A stretch of 64,000 bases of DNA from positions 35,803 to 99,802 of the forward strand of contig NZ_JAAHGO010000031.1 in assembly GCF_010672455.1 (NCBI RefSeq). Direction: 5' to 3'. Position numbers and translations under genes: made by a program. Origin of the DNA: Okeania sp. SIO2C9 (GTDB lineage Bacteria; Cyanobacteriota; Cyanobacteriia; Cyanobacteriales; Microcoleaceae). Below the pieces are notes generated by a model. That model did no database searches. It was given only the letters and a program-made list of their open reading frames with translations, and was not told the origin of the DNA. This document shows positions 55,206-64,000 of this stretch, piece by piece (the first letter of the stretch is position 1; each line of letters starts with the position of its first letter).

Positions 55206-55398
55206 TAGTAGTTTGGAGGATTTGTTGAATTGGTTGGAATAATGGGATAGGGAATAGAGCGATCGCTCCCTTAATCTGACCTCTCCCACATCTATAAAGC
55301 TAGACGCGCTACCAGTTTGGGTTAAGCGTATCTCGCAACCCAATAATCATAAATAAAGATTAAGTTGAGCAAATCCCAAGAAGTTGAATATAAAAATA

Positions 55399-55506
55399 TA
55401 TAGCAGTAGAAGAAAAGGGCGCAGATATATCAAAAGCTTAAAACTCCGACAACGCAAGATTTTTCTAACTTCGCTCCCTGAGTCGTTCCTTCTTCTTTCT
55501 GCTATA
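55399..55506. repeat. MITE-like element, TATAGCAG ends
   Basis: TATAGCAGTAGAAGAAAAGG at the left, CTGCTATA at 55499-55506. The core TATCAAAAGCTTAAAACTC equals the spacers at 13278 and (inverted) 10502 and 10757. Confidence 0.6.
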
Positions 55507-55526
55507 CCAATTACTACTTGTTCAAC

Positions 55527-55889
55527 CTACGAATTAATCCATTCAGTGGCTCCCACTAATTGATGAGTGTCGAATACTTTTACAGGGCAAGGAATAATAA
55601 ATCTAAACACTTTTGTTGCTCCGACAACCCATTTATTATCGGACACAACTGCAATTTTTTCCCAAGCAGTTGGGTGTTGAAGACCTACTTTTGCATCATC
55701 CCATAAAGCTTTAGCTTCAAACCCTGAAAAATCACTGCCGAAATTATAAAGCAAGCGGATTTTGGGTTTTTCTTTTAACTTAGCCTCTATAGCGGGAATC
55801 AAAACAGATTCGTAGTCCTCTCCAGTGACTCGACCATGAGCAGTAAAGGCAAGAACGTTATCCTGTTGATTGGAAGTGATTTCAATCAT
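55527..55889 (-). CDS. SpoIIAA-like/STAS-fold protein
   Basis: A 120-aa protein. The ATG at 55889 is chosen because AGGAGGG lies 6 bp upstream; a frame-open upstream TTG/ATG region (to 55910) overlaps it. The sequence MIEITSNQQDNVLAFTAHGR, then DYESVLIPAIEAKLKEKPKI, KALWDDAKVGLQHPTAWEKI and VFDTHQLVGATEWI, follows the DUF3478 (SpoIIAA-like) family. That family has a STAS-type fold but lacks a clear phosphorylatable Ser loop. It is soluble; the role is unknown, possibly in binding lipids or partner proteins. Confidence 0.8.
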   Translation of the reverse strand: MIEITSNQQDNVLAFTAHGRVTGEDYESVLIPAIEAKLKEKPKIRLLYNFGSDFSGFEAKALWDDAKVGLQHPTAWEKIAVVSDNKWVVGATKVFRFIIPCPVKVFDTHQLVGATEWINS

Positions 55890-56065
55890 AATGGCCCTCC
55901 TAGATTTCAATCTATATCAGAGCAGTTTGTAGAGTTTTTTTCTTCTTTTATTATAGCAATAGAAATTGAAAATGATCTTCACGCACATCCGTTCCGCTCC
56001 GCGTTAACGCAGTTTTGCGCCAGCAAACAAAACACTTTCTCCTCTTCCTTCTTCTTCTTTCTTCC

Positions 56066-56102
<37 letters not shown>

Positions 56103-56104
56103 GC

Positions 56105-57733
56105 TTAAATTTTTCTACTGCTATTAAGAGTAAAATAAAAAGTTGTGCCTTGTTCCACTTGAGAAGTACACCAAATTAAACCTTGGTGACAATTAATAAT
56201 TCTTTTCACAATTGACAAACCAATACCAGTTCCTTCAAACTCATCATCTGAATGGAATCGCTTAAAAGGAGTAAATAATTCTTTGAAGATTTCCAGATTA
56301 AAACCAGCCCCATTATCTTTAATAAAATAAATTATATCTGATTTTTGTACACATAAGTTTTTGTCTTTGTAATATAAAGAGCATTGATTAATTATTGAAT
56401 CTAATTTTGTTTTTTCTGCGGATAAAACCCCAAATTCAATATGAGTAACATCTTTTTTCGATGAATATTTCCAAGCATTACCAATTAAATGCTCTAAAGC
56501 CATTGTTAAAAATATTTGATCTGCTGGAGCTGTAACATTGGGCTGAATTAATAATTCAACTTTTCTTTGTGGTTCTTTTATTTGAAGTTTCATTAGTATT
56601 TCTTGAACTATATTACTTAAATGCACTAATTCAAGAGTTATTGGACTTTTTTTGATCTTTGACAACATGAGTAAATCTTTAATAATCTGCTGCGTCCGAG
56701 CAGTTGATTGAAACATCAATTCAAAATAATCTTGAGCATTTTTAGTAGTAGAATTATCATCTTCATATTCTTCTTTGAGAAAATGAGTTAATGACTCAAT
56801 AGTTTCTAATTGATTGCGGAAATCATGAGCTATACTATAACTAAAAGTTTCTAATTCTTTATTGGTTTCTTCAAGGGTTAATTCTAAGTTTTTCCTTTCT
56901 GTAATATCTCTGACTGTAATAGCAAAACCATCCCCTAATTTAACGGCGATGAAATGATACCATTTTCCTTCTTCTTGGTCATTATAATAAATATCCTGCT
57001 CTAAAGATTTTCCAGTTTCTACCACATTAACTAAATCTGTAAATAAATCATAATGAATTCTATGTAAAAACTTTTTCAGCACTAATTTACCAATTAAATC
57101 TTGTGGTTCTTGATTAAAAGCTCTAGCAATAACTGGATTAACAACTAAACAAGAAAAATCAATAATATTTCCTGTTCTCCGGTCTCTTAATGCTTCCATC
57201 GCTGCAATACCATCAAGAGAAGAATTTAAAATACCAGAAATCAATGCCCTAGATTGATATAAAATAGCTTCTGCTTCTTGGCGTTGTTTAATTTCTTGTT
57301 TCAGAGTTTCTCTTTCTTTTTCTAATAGTTTTTTTTGTTTTTGAATGGTTAACTGACTTTTGACTCTTGCTAAAACTTCTTCTTCTTGAAAAGGCTTAGT
57401 AATATAGTCTATTCCCCCTACTTCAAATGCTTTTACTTTATCAAAAACTTCATTTAAAGCGCTAATAAAAATCACTGGAAGATCCTTAGTTTTAGGATTA
57501 TTTTTTAAACGTTCACAAACTTCATAGCCATTCATATCGGGCATTTTTATATCTAGTAAAATTAGGTCGGGACTGTCCGTTTCTATAGAAATTAATGCAC
57601 TCTCTCCATCAATGGCTTTTTTTACCTTATAATTATTATCTTTTAAAAGAGTAGCTAAAATTTTCAAATTAGAAAGTTGATCGTCAACGATTAAAATAGT
57701 TCCTTCTGATTTTTTTTCTGATATATTATTCAT
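56105..57733 (-). CDS. Response regulator-PAS-histidine kinase hybrid
   Basis: A 542-aa soluble protein. The N-terminal receiver (about 12-128) has Asp17/18, phosphoacceptor Asp61 (LLDIKMPDMNGYE) and Lys113. A coiled coil (130-160) leads to a PAS-like domain (about 165-280, ending AITVRDITERK). The HisKA box SIAHDFRNQLET has His303, and the HATPase_c has DNGAGFNLE and GTGIGLSIVKRII. This is the reversed-order (receiver first) design common in cyanobacteria, where another kinase signals to this one. No transmembrane segment is seen. It is the first transcribed after three other kinases on the same strand, so all four may form a local network. Confidence 0.93.
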   Translation of the reverse strand: MNNISEKKSEGTILIVDDQLSNLKILATLLKDNNYKVKKAIDGESALISIETDSPDLILLDIKMPDMNGYEVCERLKNNPKTKDLPVIFISALNEVFDKVKAFEVGGIDYITKPFQEEEVLARVKSQLTIQKQKKLLEKERETLKQEIKQRQEAEAILYQSRALISGILNSSLDGIAAMEALRDRRTGNIIDFSCLVVNPVIARAFNQEPQDLIGKLVLKKFLHRIHYDLFTDLVNVVETGKSLEQDIYYNDQEEGKWYHFIAVKLGDGFAITVRDITERKNLELTLEETNKELETFSYSIAHDFRNQLETIESLTHFLKEEYEDDNSTTKNAQDYFELMFQSTARTQQIIKDLLMLSKIKKSPITLELVHLSNIVQEILMKLQIKEPQRKVELLIQPNVTAPADQIFLTMALEHLIGNAWKYSSKKDVTHIEFGVLSAEKTKLDSIINQCSLYYKDKNLCVQKSDIIYFIKDNGAGFNLEIFKELFTPFKRFHSDDEFEGTGIGLSIVKRIINCHQGLIWCTSQVEQGTTFYFTLNSSRKI

Positions 57734-57765
57734 ATTTTTATGTTTTATCCTGATTTAAGAGATTC

Positions 57766-57966
57766 GTAAGTATTCAGCATTCAGCATTCAGCATTCAGCT
57801 ATCAGCTTTATTAATTTTAGTGGACAATTTAAGCTTGCTGTTCTTGTGCTTCAATTCTTTGTTTAAAAATGTCGTAGAAGTTAAGTAAATGCTTGCTTCA
57901 TTTATTAAAAAGCTGTTTGCGCAGCATTCTGTAGGAAGAGCTGACCGCTAATAGCTGGATGTTTAC
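57766..57966. repeat. MITE-like element, GTAAGTATTCAG ends
   Basis: A 201-bp copy of 30982-31185 with a CATTCAG heptamer array at the left and GCAGCATTCTGTAGGA near the right. The right end (GTTTAC) overlaps the stop codon of the next kinase gene, so it may have replaced its original terminator. Confidence 0.6.
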
Positions 57967-60761
57967 AGAGATTCAATTAATTGTCTAATAGTCTTAAATT
58001 GAAAATCATTGACTAAATTAGTTAATTTTTCAGCTAATAAAGATTGTTCAACCGGAATTTGTTCTATTAATTCTAAGCTTAGATCGTCATCTAAAGCTTT
58101 GGTTGCATCATACAGTTCTTCTAACCATTCTGTAGGCATTGCCTGCAAATCTTCTGCTGTTAAACTTGCTAATTCACTGGGAGTTTGAGCTGGAGTTTCT
58201 TGTTCGTAAATATATTCCACTCCTAAATGCTTTTTCATTGTCTCAAAAATAATTGATTCTCGGAAGGGTTTTCTGACAAAATCATCACATCCTGCTGATA
58301 AAATAATTGCTTTCTGTTCTTCTAATACACTTGCTGTTAAGGCAATTATTGCTGTGGCATTTCCTTTGGTTGTGCCTTTAATTATTTGAGTTGCTTCGTA
58401 ACCATCCATTACTGGCATTCTCATATCCATCCAAATTAAATGAGGTTGCCATTCGGACCAAATTTCTATTGCTTGTTTTCCATTTTCTGCTTCTTTTAAT
58501 TCAAATCCTAATGGTTGTAATAATTTAATTAATAATAACCGATTTGTGGGGCGGTCATCCACTATTAAGATTTTATAACGGGGTTGATTGGGTTTTAAAG
58601 CAATAACATGATGAGGATGTTCTTGAGTTTCTATATCTTCTTGATTGACCAGATCAACTTGGATATCAAATCGAAAAGTTGTACCTATTCCCACTTTACT
58701 TTTAACAGTAATATCTCCTCCCATTAAGTTGACAAATTTACGACTAATGGGTAAGCCTAATCCTGTTCCTTCTTGACTATTTTTACCTGTTTCAGTTTGA
58801 GCAAATGCTTCAAATAATTTACTCATTTCATCTTCAGCTATTCCTGATCCTGTATCTCTCACTTCAAAAACAATAGTGGCATTAGCAGCTTTTTTCCCTC
58901 CATTTTCTGGCAAAATTTTACTGGCAACTGTGACACTTACTCCTCCTTGAGATGTAAATTTAATACCGTTATTGATTAAATTAATTAATACTTGCCTGAG
59001 TTTTGTTTCGTCAGTATAGATATATCGAGGTACATCATCTTGATGGTCAAATATTAATGCTAATCCTTTATTTTCTGCGGTTATATGTAATAAGTCTTCC
59101 AGTTCGTTCAATAATGAATAAAAGTCAAAGGTTTTAGCATTGAGGGTCATTTTTCCGGCTTCAATTTTAGATAGGTCTAAAATATTGTTAATTAAGGTTA
59201 ATAAGTAGTTGCCACTTTTATTAATAATAGTTGTATTTTCTTTCTCTTCTGGAGATAAAGTTTGAGAACGCATCATAATTTGAGAAAAGCCTAAAATGGC
59301 ATTTAAAGGAGTGCGTAGTTCGTGACTCATATTAGCAATAAAACTGCTTTTTGCTTGATTTGCAACTTCCGCTTTTTGTTTCGCAACAACTAATTGTTGA
59401 TTCGACTCAATCAGTTCAATTGTTCGCTCTTCCACTCGTTGTTCTAAGGTTTCAAAGGAAGCTTGTAATTCTGTTGCCATACGTTTGAAAGACTGAGCTA
59501 ACTCTCCTACTTCATCACAGCGATCGCTCTGTAGTTTTGTCTGTTGATGCCATTGTCCTTGACCCATACTTTTTGCTGCTTGGTTTAATTTTAATATCGG
59601 TTGTGTAATCCAACGAGCTGTAATTATTCCTAAAACAATAGCAATTAATAATGTTAGGATTGATAGTAAAATAGTATTTCTATTATTCACATTAATTTCT
59701 GCCATAAAATCTGATTCAGGAATAGCAATTACTACCAACCAATTTAATTCTCTTTCAGATTGAATTGGTTTAATTTGCAAAAAGTAACGTTGGTTATTAA
59801 GCCTAAAAATCAGCTTTTCATAATTGGTAATTTTTTTGAAGTCGGCAAACTGATTTTGAATAAATTTAGCAGAATTTTTGGTAAGTAGGTTTTCACTATT
59901 TAGAGCTTTTTTTCTGCGTTTTTTGGGGTCGATATTTTGAATCTTATCGGATTTAACTTGTTTATGAAAAGGAGTTTCTCCCGTAGAAGTTGCAATTAGA
60001 AAACCCTGAGAATCTATAATATAAGCTTCTCCTGTTTTGCCAATATCTAAGGCTTCTAAAAAATCACCCATTTGTGAAAGATAAAATGTGGAACCTACTA
60101 CACCACCAAAGTTATTTTCTCGATCGTAAAAAGGCATTAAATTAGCTAACATAACTATGGGATTGTTATGGCCTTCGGATACTGAAACTACAGATTTCCA
60201 AATTGATTTACCTGCTTTTTTAGTAGCTAAGTACCAAGGATTTCCTTGTGGATCGTTGTGAGGATCGTAAGTATGACTCGCAATCACTTTAACTTTTTGC
60301 CCTTCTTCGTCCAGTAAATAGTTATACTGAATACCTGCCGTTGATTTGCTATAAATACGTAAAATTAAATTATCATTACTACGCGCAATTGCTAAAAAAT
60401 CTTTATTTTCAGTAGTAATCATTACATCACTAGCTTGGGAAAAAATTTGTATTTGTTGCCAAAAAAATTGCTGAATCTGGTCTAAATTATCTGGATTTAA
60501 AATACCTAGTTTTACAGCTGCGGCGTTACTATAATTAATATTTTCAGGAATAGTTAAATAATTATCTAAATTTTCTTCAATGCGATCTGTTGTTTCTGCT
60601 ATTAATTGATTGGCTAAATTATTAACAGCTTTTTGTCCGTTTTTAAAGGATAAATAACCTACCAAACCTACTGTTCCGAAAATTTGAAACACGAATGGCA
60701 CAATCAAAACTATTCGTAAAGGTAATTTATTAATAATGGTGGTGAAAAAATTAATTCTCAT
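57963..60761 (-). CDS. Membrane hybrid histidine kinase (dCache-HAMP-HK-REC)
   Basis: A 932-aa protein. Transmembrane helix 1 at about 17-39 (LRIVLIVPFVFQIFGTVGL) and helix 2 near 366-390 (TILLSILTLLIAIVLGIITA) enclose an extracytoplasmic double-Cache-like sensor (KKAGKSIWKSVVSVSEGHNN, GVVGSTFYLSQMG). HAMP (TQPILKLNQAAKSMGQGQWH), coiled coil, HisKA (SFIANMSHELRTPLNA), HATPase (GTGLGLPISRKFVNLMGGD) and a receiver (WMDMRMPVMDGYE) follow, then a 90-residue helical tail. The tail and the kinase half are nearly the same as in the two neighbouring kinases. dCache sensors bind small ligands. Confidence 0.93.
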   Translation of the reverse strand: MRINFFTTIINKLPLRIVLIVPFVFQIFGTVGLVGYLSFKNGQKAVNNLANQLIAETTDRIEENLDNYLTIPENINYSNAAAVKLGILNPDNLDQIQQFFWQQIQIFSQASDVMITTENKDFLAIARSNDNLILRIYSKSTAGIQYNYLLDEEGQKVKVIASHTYDPHNDPQGNPWYLATKKAGKSIWKSVVSVSEGHNNPIVMLANLMPFYDRENNFGGVVGSTFYLSQMGDFLEALDIGKTGEAYIIDSQGFLIATSTGETPFHKQVKSDKIQNIDPKKRRKKALNSENLLTKNSAKFIQNQFADFKKITNYEKLIFRLNNQRYFLQIKPIQSERELNWLVVIAIPESDFMAEINVNNRNTILLSILTLLIAIVLGIITARWITQPILKLNQAAKSMGQGQWHQQTKLQSDRCDEVGELAQSFKRMATELQASFETLEQRVEERTIELIESNQQLVVAKQKAEVANQAKSSFIANMSHELRTPLNAILGFSQIMMRSQTLSPEEKENTTIINKSGNYLLTLINNILDLSKIEAGKMTLNAKTFDFYSLLNELEDLLHITAENKGLALIFDHQDDVPRYIYTDETKLRQVLINLINNGIKFTSQGGVSVTVASKILPENGGKKAANATIVFEVRDTGSGIAEDEMSKLFEAFAQTETGKNSQEGTGLGLPISRKFVNLMGGDITVKSKVGIGTTFRFDIQVDLVNQEDIETQEHPHHVIALKPNQPRYKILIVDDRPTNRLLLIKLLQPLGFELKEAENGKQAIEIWSEWQPHLIWMDMRMPVMDGYEATQIIKGTTKGNATAIIALTASVLEEQKAIILSAGCDDFVRKPFRESIIFETMKKHLGVEYIYEQETPAQTPSELASLTAEDLQAMPTEWLEELYDATKALDDDLSLELIEQIPVEQSLLAEKLTNLVNDFQFKTIRQLIESL

Positions 60762-60829
60762 AAAACAGATAATTAATGTTCGAGATTAGTTTAATTCAAT
60801 TTGTTAATTTATTTCATTTTGCCAAAAAT

Positions 60830-63643
60830 TTATAAAAAATATTCTAATAATTTTCTAATAGTCTTAAATTGAAAATCATCCACTAAATTACTTAATTTTT
60901 CCGCTAATAAAGATTGTTCAACCGGAATTTTTTCTATTAATTCTAAGATACTATCGTCATCTAAAGCTTTCGTTGCATCATACAGTTCTTCTAACCATTC
61001 ACTCGGCATTACCTGCAAATCTTCTACTGTTAAACTTGGCAATTCACTGGCAGTTGGAGCTGGAGTTTCTTGTTCGTAAATATATTCCACTCCTAAATGC
61101 TTTTTCATTGTCTCAAAAATTATTGATTCTCGAAATGGTTTTCTGACAAAATCATCACATCCTGCTGATAATATAATTGCTTTTTGTTCTTCTAATACAC
61201 TTGCTGTTAAGGCAATTATTGCTGTGGCATTTCCTTTGGTTGTGCCTTTGATTATTTGGGTTGCTTCGTAACCATCCATTACTGGCATTCTCATATCCAT
61301 CCAAATTAAATGAGGTTGCCATTTCTCCCAGATTTCTATTCCTTGTTTTCCATTTTCTGCTTCTTTTAATTCAAATCCTAATGGTTGTAGTAGCTTAATT
61401 AATAATAAACGATTAGTAGGGCGGTCATCTACTATTAATATTTTATAACGAGGTTGATGGGGTTTTAAAGCTATGACATGACGTGGGTTTTGTTCAATTT
61501 CTATATCTGTTTTATTGGCAACATTTACTTGAATTTGAAATCTAAAGGTTGTACCTTTGCCTACTTGAGAGTTAACGGTAATATCTCCTCCCATTAACTG
61601 CACAAATTTACGACTAATTGGTAATCCTAATCCTGTACCTTCTTGACTATTTTTACCTGTTTCTGTTTGAGTGAATGCTTCAAATAATTTAGGAGTTTCA
61701 TCTTCAGCTATTCCTGCTCCTGTATCTCTGACTTCAAAAATAAGAGTTGCTTTTTGATGACTTTTCCCCCTTTCAAATGACGGATTTTTTCCAGAACTTT
61801 CCCCTCTTGCTAAGGGGGAATTAAGAGGGGATTCTTTTTGAGTAGCAACTGTGACACTCACACCTCCTTCAGATGTAAATTTAATTCCATTATTAATTAA
61901 GTTAATTAATACTTGCCTGAGTTTTGTTTCATCGGTATAGATATATTGAGGTACATCATTCTGATGGTCAAATATTAATGTTAAGCCTTTATTTTCTGCG
62001 GTTATATGTAATAAGTCTTCCAGTTCGTTTAAAAAAGAATAAAAGTCAAAGGTTTTAGCATTGAGGGTCATTTTCCCTGCTTCAATTTTAGATAAGTCTA
62101 AAATATTATTAATCAAGGTTAATAAATAGTTGCCACTTTTATTAATAATTGCTGTATTTTCTTTTTCTTCTGGAGATAAGGTTGGAGAACGCATCATAAT
62201 TTGCGAAAAGCCTAAAATGGCATTTAATGGAGTGCGTAATTCATGGCTCATATTGGCGATAAAACTGCTTTTTGCTTGATTTGCTACTTCCGCTTTTTCT
62301 TTGGCAATGGATAATTGTTCTGTTCTTTCTACAACTTTTTTTTCTAAAACAATATTTTGTTCTTGAATTAATTTTTGATTAAGTTCGGCATTTTTCAAGG
62401 CTTGATTTTGTGCTTTTTCTCTTTCATCTTGAATCAGATTAATTCTATCTGCTAAAGCAAAGGAAAATAATAATACCAATAAATTAAAATTTACATCCCA
62501 AAGTTTACTTAGATGGATATTATAAGGTATAAAACCCAAAATACTAAAACCAATAAGAATTTCTACTACAGTAGGGACAAAAATAGCTAATAAAAAATAT
62601 TTAGTTGGCTTATATCCTTGTCTCCATCTTATCAAAGCAGTTATTAATACTATTACACGAATAAATATAGAATGAAAATTTAGCATAAAACCAATCCATT
62701 TTGTTGGTGTAGATATAATAATTGTCATAACTATAAATAAAGATATAATAAATAAAAATCTATCCATTTGAGGAACATATTTTTTAGTTTTTAAGAAAGA
62801 TTGGGTGAATTTTATCCAGAAAAACAAAAGTAATAATGATCCCAATACTTGAATCTCATAATAGTTAGGAAAATTATTCCACAAGAATTGATGTCCTATT
62901 CCCTCTAGACACAATTTAAACCATAAATAACCTGCAAGAAACAAGACAAAATCTAGATAACTTTTGTCTTTTAAAGAAATAAATAAAAATAAGTTATAAC
63001 CAATCATTATTAAAATAGCTCCATAACCTATTCCTAAAAATAAAATATTATTTTGATCTTCCTGGAAAAATGTTTCTAGAGAATAAATATTTAAAGGAAT
63101 AGCTAAACCAGCTTTTGAAGTTAAACGTAGATAAATAGTTTTTTCATTATCTTCAGTAAAAGGCAAACTAAAGATAAAAAAACGATGGTTAAATTCTCTA
63201 GTCTTAAAAGGTAAAAATCTACCTGTTTTAATTATCTTAAATTCTTTTTTGTTTCTTTGAGAATAATAAAAATCTACTGTACCTACACGAGCATCGTTTA
63301 AACTTAATATCCATTTTTGTGTCAAACTTGCTTGATTCTTAACTCGAAAGCGAACCCAGATTGCTGATGTTTTTACACCTAAATTTGGGATATTTTGATT
63401 ACTAGGAGTAAATTCTTGATTGACAACATCTTCAATAGTTAATTCCCTAGTTTGATCTTCAAATATTTCTAAATGTAATCCTAAAGGATATTTGGTATTT
63501 TCATCGGTTAAAATAACAGGATTATTGATATGCTTTAAGTTCTGATTATTTTGAGCATAAATTTTAGATGCAGAAATCAATAAACATAAGCTAAACAATA
63601 TAATGAGACAAAGTATTTTGAAAAATTTATTCTTCATCAGCAA
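60830..63643 (-). CDS. 7TMR-DISM hybrid histidine kinase
   Basis: A 937-aa protein. A signal peptide (about 1-30), then the 7TMR-DISMED2 extracellular domain (about 35-185, GVKTSAIWVRFRVKN, KWILSLNDARVGTVDFYYS), then seven transmembrane helices (about 200-400, LGIGYGAILIMIGYNLFLF, FVLFLAGYLWFKLCLEG). HisKA (SFIANMSHELRTPLNA), HATPase (GTGLGLPISRKFVQLMGGD) and receiver (WMDMRMPVMDGYE) follow, with the same C-terminal tail as the neighbour. An extra stretch of about 26 residues (SPLNSPLARGESSG, NPSFERGKSHQ) lies in the HATPase where the neighbour has a short linker; it is encoded by a repeat-like DNA segment (about 61753-61843). DISM sensors often detect carbohydrates or related ligands. Confidence 0.93.
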   Translation of the reverse strand: MLMKNKFFKILCLIILFSLCLLISASKIYAQNNQNLKHINNPVILTDENTKYPLGLHLEIFEDQTRELTIEDVVNQEFTPSNQNIPNLGVKTSAIWVRFRVKNQASLTQKWILSLNDARVGTVDFYYSQRNKKEFKIIKTGRFLPFKTREFNHRFFIFSLPFTEDNEKTIYLRLTSKAGLAIPLNIYSLETFFQEDQNNILFLGIGYGAILIMIGYNLFLFISLKDKSYLDFVLFLAGYLWFKLCLEGIGHQFLWNNFPNYYEIQVLGSLLLLFFWIKFTQSFLKTKKYVPQMDRFLFIISLFIVMTIIISTPTKWIGFMLNFHSIFIRVIVLITALIRWRQGYKPTKYFLLAIFVPTVVEILIGFSILGFIPYNIHLSKLWDVNFNLLVLLFSFALADRINLIQDEREKAQNQALKNAELNQKLIQEQNIVLEKKVVERTEQLSIAKEKAEVANQAKSSFIANMSHELRTPLNAILGFSQIMMRSPTLSPEEKENTAIINKSGNYLLTLINNILDLSKIEAGKMTLNAKTFDFYSFLNELEDLLHITAENKGLTLIFDHQNDVPQYIYTDETKLRQVLINLINNGIKFTSEGGVSVTVATQKESPLNSPLARGESSGKNPSFERGKSHQKATLIFEVRDTGAGIAEDETPKLFEAFTQTETGKNSQEGTGLGLPISRKFVQLMGGDITVNSQVGKGTTFRFQIQVNVANKTDIEIEQNPRHVIALKPHQPRYKILIVDDRPTNRLLLIKLLQPLGFELKEAENGKQGIEIWEKWQPHLIWMDMRMPVMDGYEATQIIKGTTKGNATAIIALTASVLEEQKAIILSAGCDDFVRKPFRESIIFETMKKHLGVEYIYEQETPAPTASELPSLTVEDLQVMPSEWLEELYDATKALDDDSILELIEKIPVEQSLLAEKLSNLVDDFQFKTIRKLLEYFL
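61753..61843. repeat. Spacer-type repeat read in frame in a kinase
   Basis: CCCCTCTTGCTAAGGGGGAA and AAGAGGGGATT in this segment resemble the CCCCTT...AAGGGG intergenic palindromes. It is absent from the sister kinase at the same place (58870-58925), where a short KILPENGGKKAAN linker stands. Confidence 0.6.
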
Positions 63644-63658
63644 TAGGATTATTAGAAA

Positions 63659-64000
63659 TTATTTTTTTTCAGAAATGGATTCAATTAGTTGTCTGATAGT
63701 CTTAAATTGAAAATCATTGACTAAATTACTTAACTTTTCCGCTAATAAAGATTGTGCAACCGGAATTTGTTCTATTAATTCTAAGACTGTATCATCATCT
63801 AAAGCTTTAACTCCATCATACAGTTTTTCTAACCATTCACTAGGCATTTTTTCCAAATCTTCTACTGTTAAATTTGGCAATTCACTGGCAGTTGGAGCTG
63901 GAGTTTCTTGTTCGTAAATATATTCCACTCCTAAATGCTTTTTCATTGTCTCAAAAATTATTGATTCTCGAAATGGTTTTCTGACAAAATCATCACATCC
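63659..64000 (-). CDS. C-terminal end of a third hybrid histidine kinase (runs off window)
   Basis: The frame is open through the right edge, and the last visible part encodes GCDDFVRKPFRESIIFETMK, the end of a receiver domain identical to those of the two kinases to its left. The same tail follows (EDLEKMPSEWLEKLYD, VALDDDTVLELIEQIP-like, ending RQLIESISEKK). It is therefore a third tandem paralogue. The internal ATG at 63946 is not its start; the N-terminal sensor lies outside the window. The gap to the next gene is 15 bp. Confidence 0.9.
   Translation of the reverse strand, partial: GCDDFVRKPFRESIIFETMKKHLGVEYIYEQETPAPTASELPNLTVEDLEKMPSEWLEKLYDGVKALDDDTVLELIEQIPVAQSLLAEKLSNLVNDFQFKTIRQLIESISEKK

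Larger units (their letters stand above)
54373..55242 (+). pseudogene. PD-(D/E)XK transposase-family (Rpn-like) gene broken by MITEs
   Basis: The ATG start gives MRFISPKTDFAFKKIFGSTE and DSYLDVKAILNDGSNVIIEM, the typical opening of the cyanobacterial Rpn-like nuclease family (catalytic D and E-x-Q/K region). At about 54620 a short deletion removes the usual EKRV segment and shifts the frame (VPAF to LYNLCKTYGNQLKTGEGYRK). A MITE (54753-54904) follows EETAKYI, and the frame resumes as SHFVFKEKEQLFDYRDEEVA. A second MITE (55035-55205) follows ATLSF, after which SLEDLLNWLE closes the gene. So one deletion and two insertions destroyed it. Confidence 0.85.

Overview
The window looks like chromosome of a filamentous, repeat-rich cyanobacterium, probably Oscillatoriales-like (Trichodesmium, Okeania or Moorena type). 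The genus is inferred from style only. Evidence for a cyanobacterium is psb28, a CtpA-type S41 protease, many GCGATCGC (HIP1) sites, TPR-CHAT and caspase-like genes, TnpB elements, and heptamer-type short tandem repeats in almost every long gap. Coding density is low.

Layout. 1-6.5 kb: the 3' part of a TPR-CHAT peptidase gene, a clostripain-like (C11) protease, a small antitoxin-like gene overlapping a Fic/Doc toxin, and a Tat-exported caspase-like protease. 7-12.7 kb: acs (acetyl-CoA synthetase), two uncharacterised genes, a peroxiredoxin and an alpha/beta hydrolase. 12.7-20.8 kb: mostly repeats (MITE-like inverted repeats, a 179-bp tandem array, perfect palindromes) around recQ, a YdcF-type membrane protein, a Uma2 fragment and a conserved TPR-like membrane protein. 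20.8-29.8 kb: ctpA, moaB, a secreted unknown, psb28, an M48 protease, and two heavily broken IS200/IS605-type tnpB elements.

29.8-47.6 kb: a Gld-like ABC exporter set (ATPase, ABC-2 permease, GldG-like, DUF4340). It is split after the permease by about 12 kb. The inserted block carries a minus-strand group: a dynamin-like GTPase, a second TRAFAC-type GTPase (frameshifted), a 930-aa GAP1-like protein, a shortened tandem duplicate of the GTPase-end plus GAP1-like pair, and a four-helix membrane protein. A plus-strand PD-(D/E)XK-like gene follows. This block is the best candidate for an under-described system. It resembles the GTPase-centred conflict systems known from comparative genomics, and the duplication with internal deletion is unusual.

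48.4-55.2 kb: a Uma2 pseudogene, the polyamine uptake genes potA-potD-potB-potC with repeats in every gap, and a PD-(D/E)XK transposase-family (Rpn-like) gene broken by one deletion and two MITE insertions. 55.5-64 kb: a STAS-like protein, a receiver-PAS-kinase protein, and three tandem hybrid histidine kinases (the last cut by the window edge). The three share almost the same C-terminal end, and the two complete ones carry different sensors.

Repeats explain most of the non-coding DNA. Several MITE-like families recur, recognised by their ends: ATATCAnnTCCGG, TAGGGTTTGCTGA, GTAAGTATTCAG and TATAGCA. Their cores often hold the short tandem repeats. No tRNA, rRNA, CRISPR array or replication origin was recognised.
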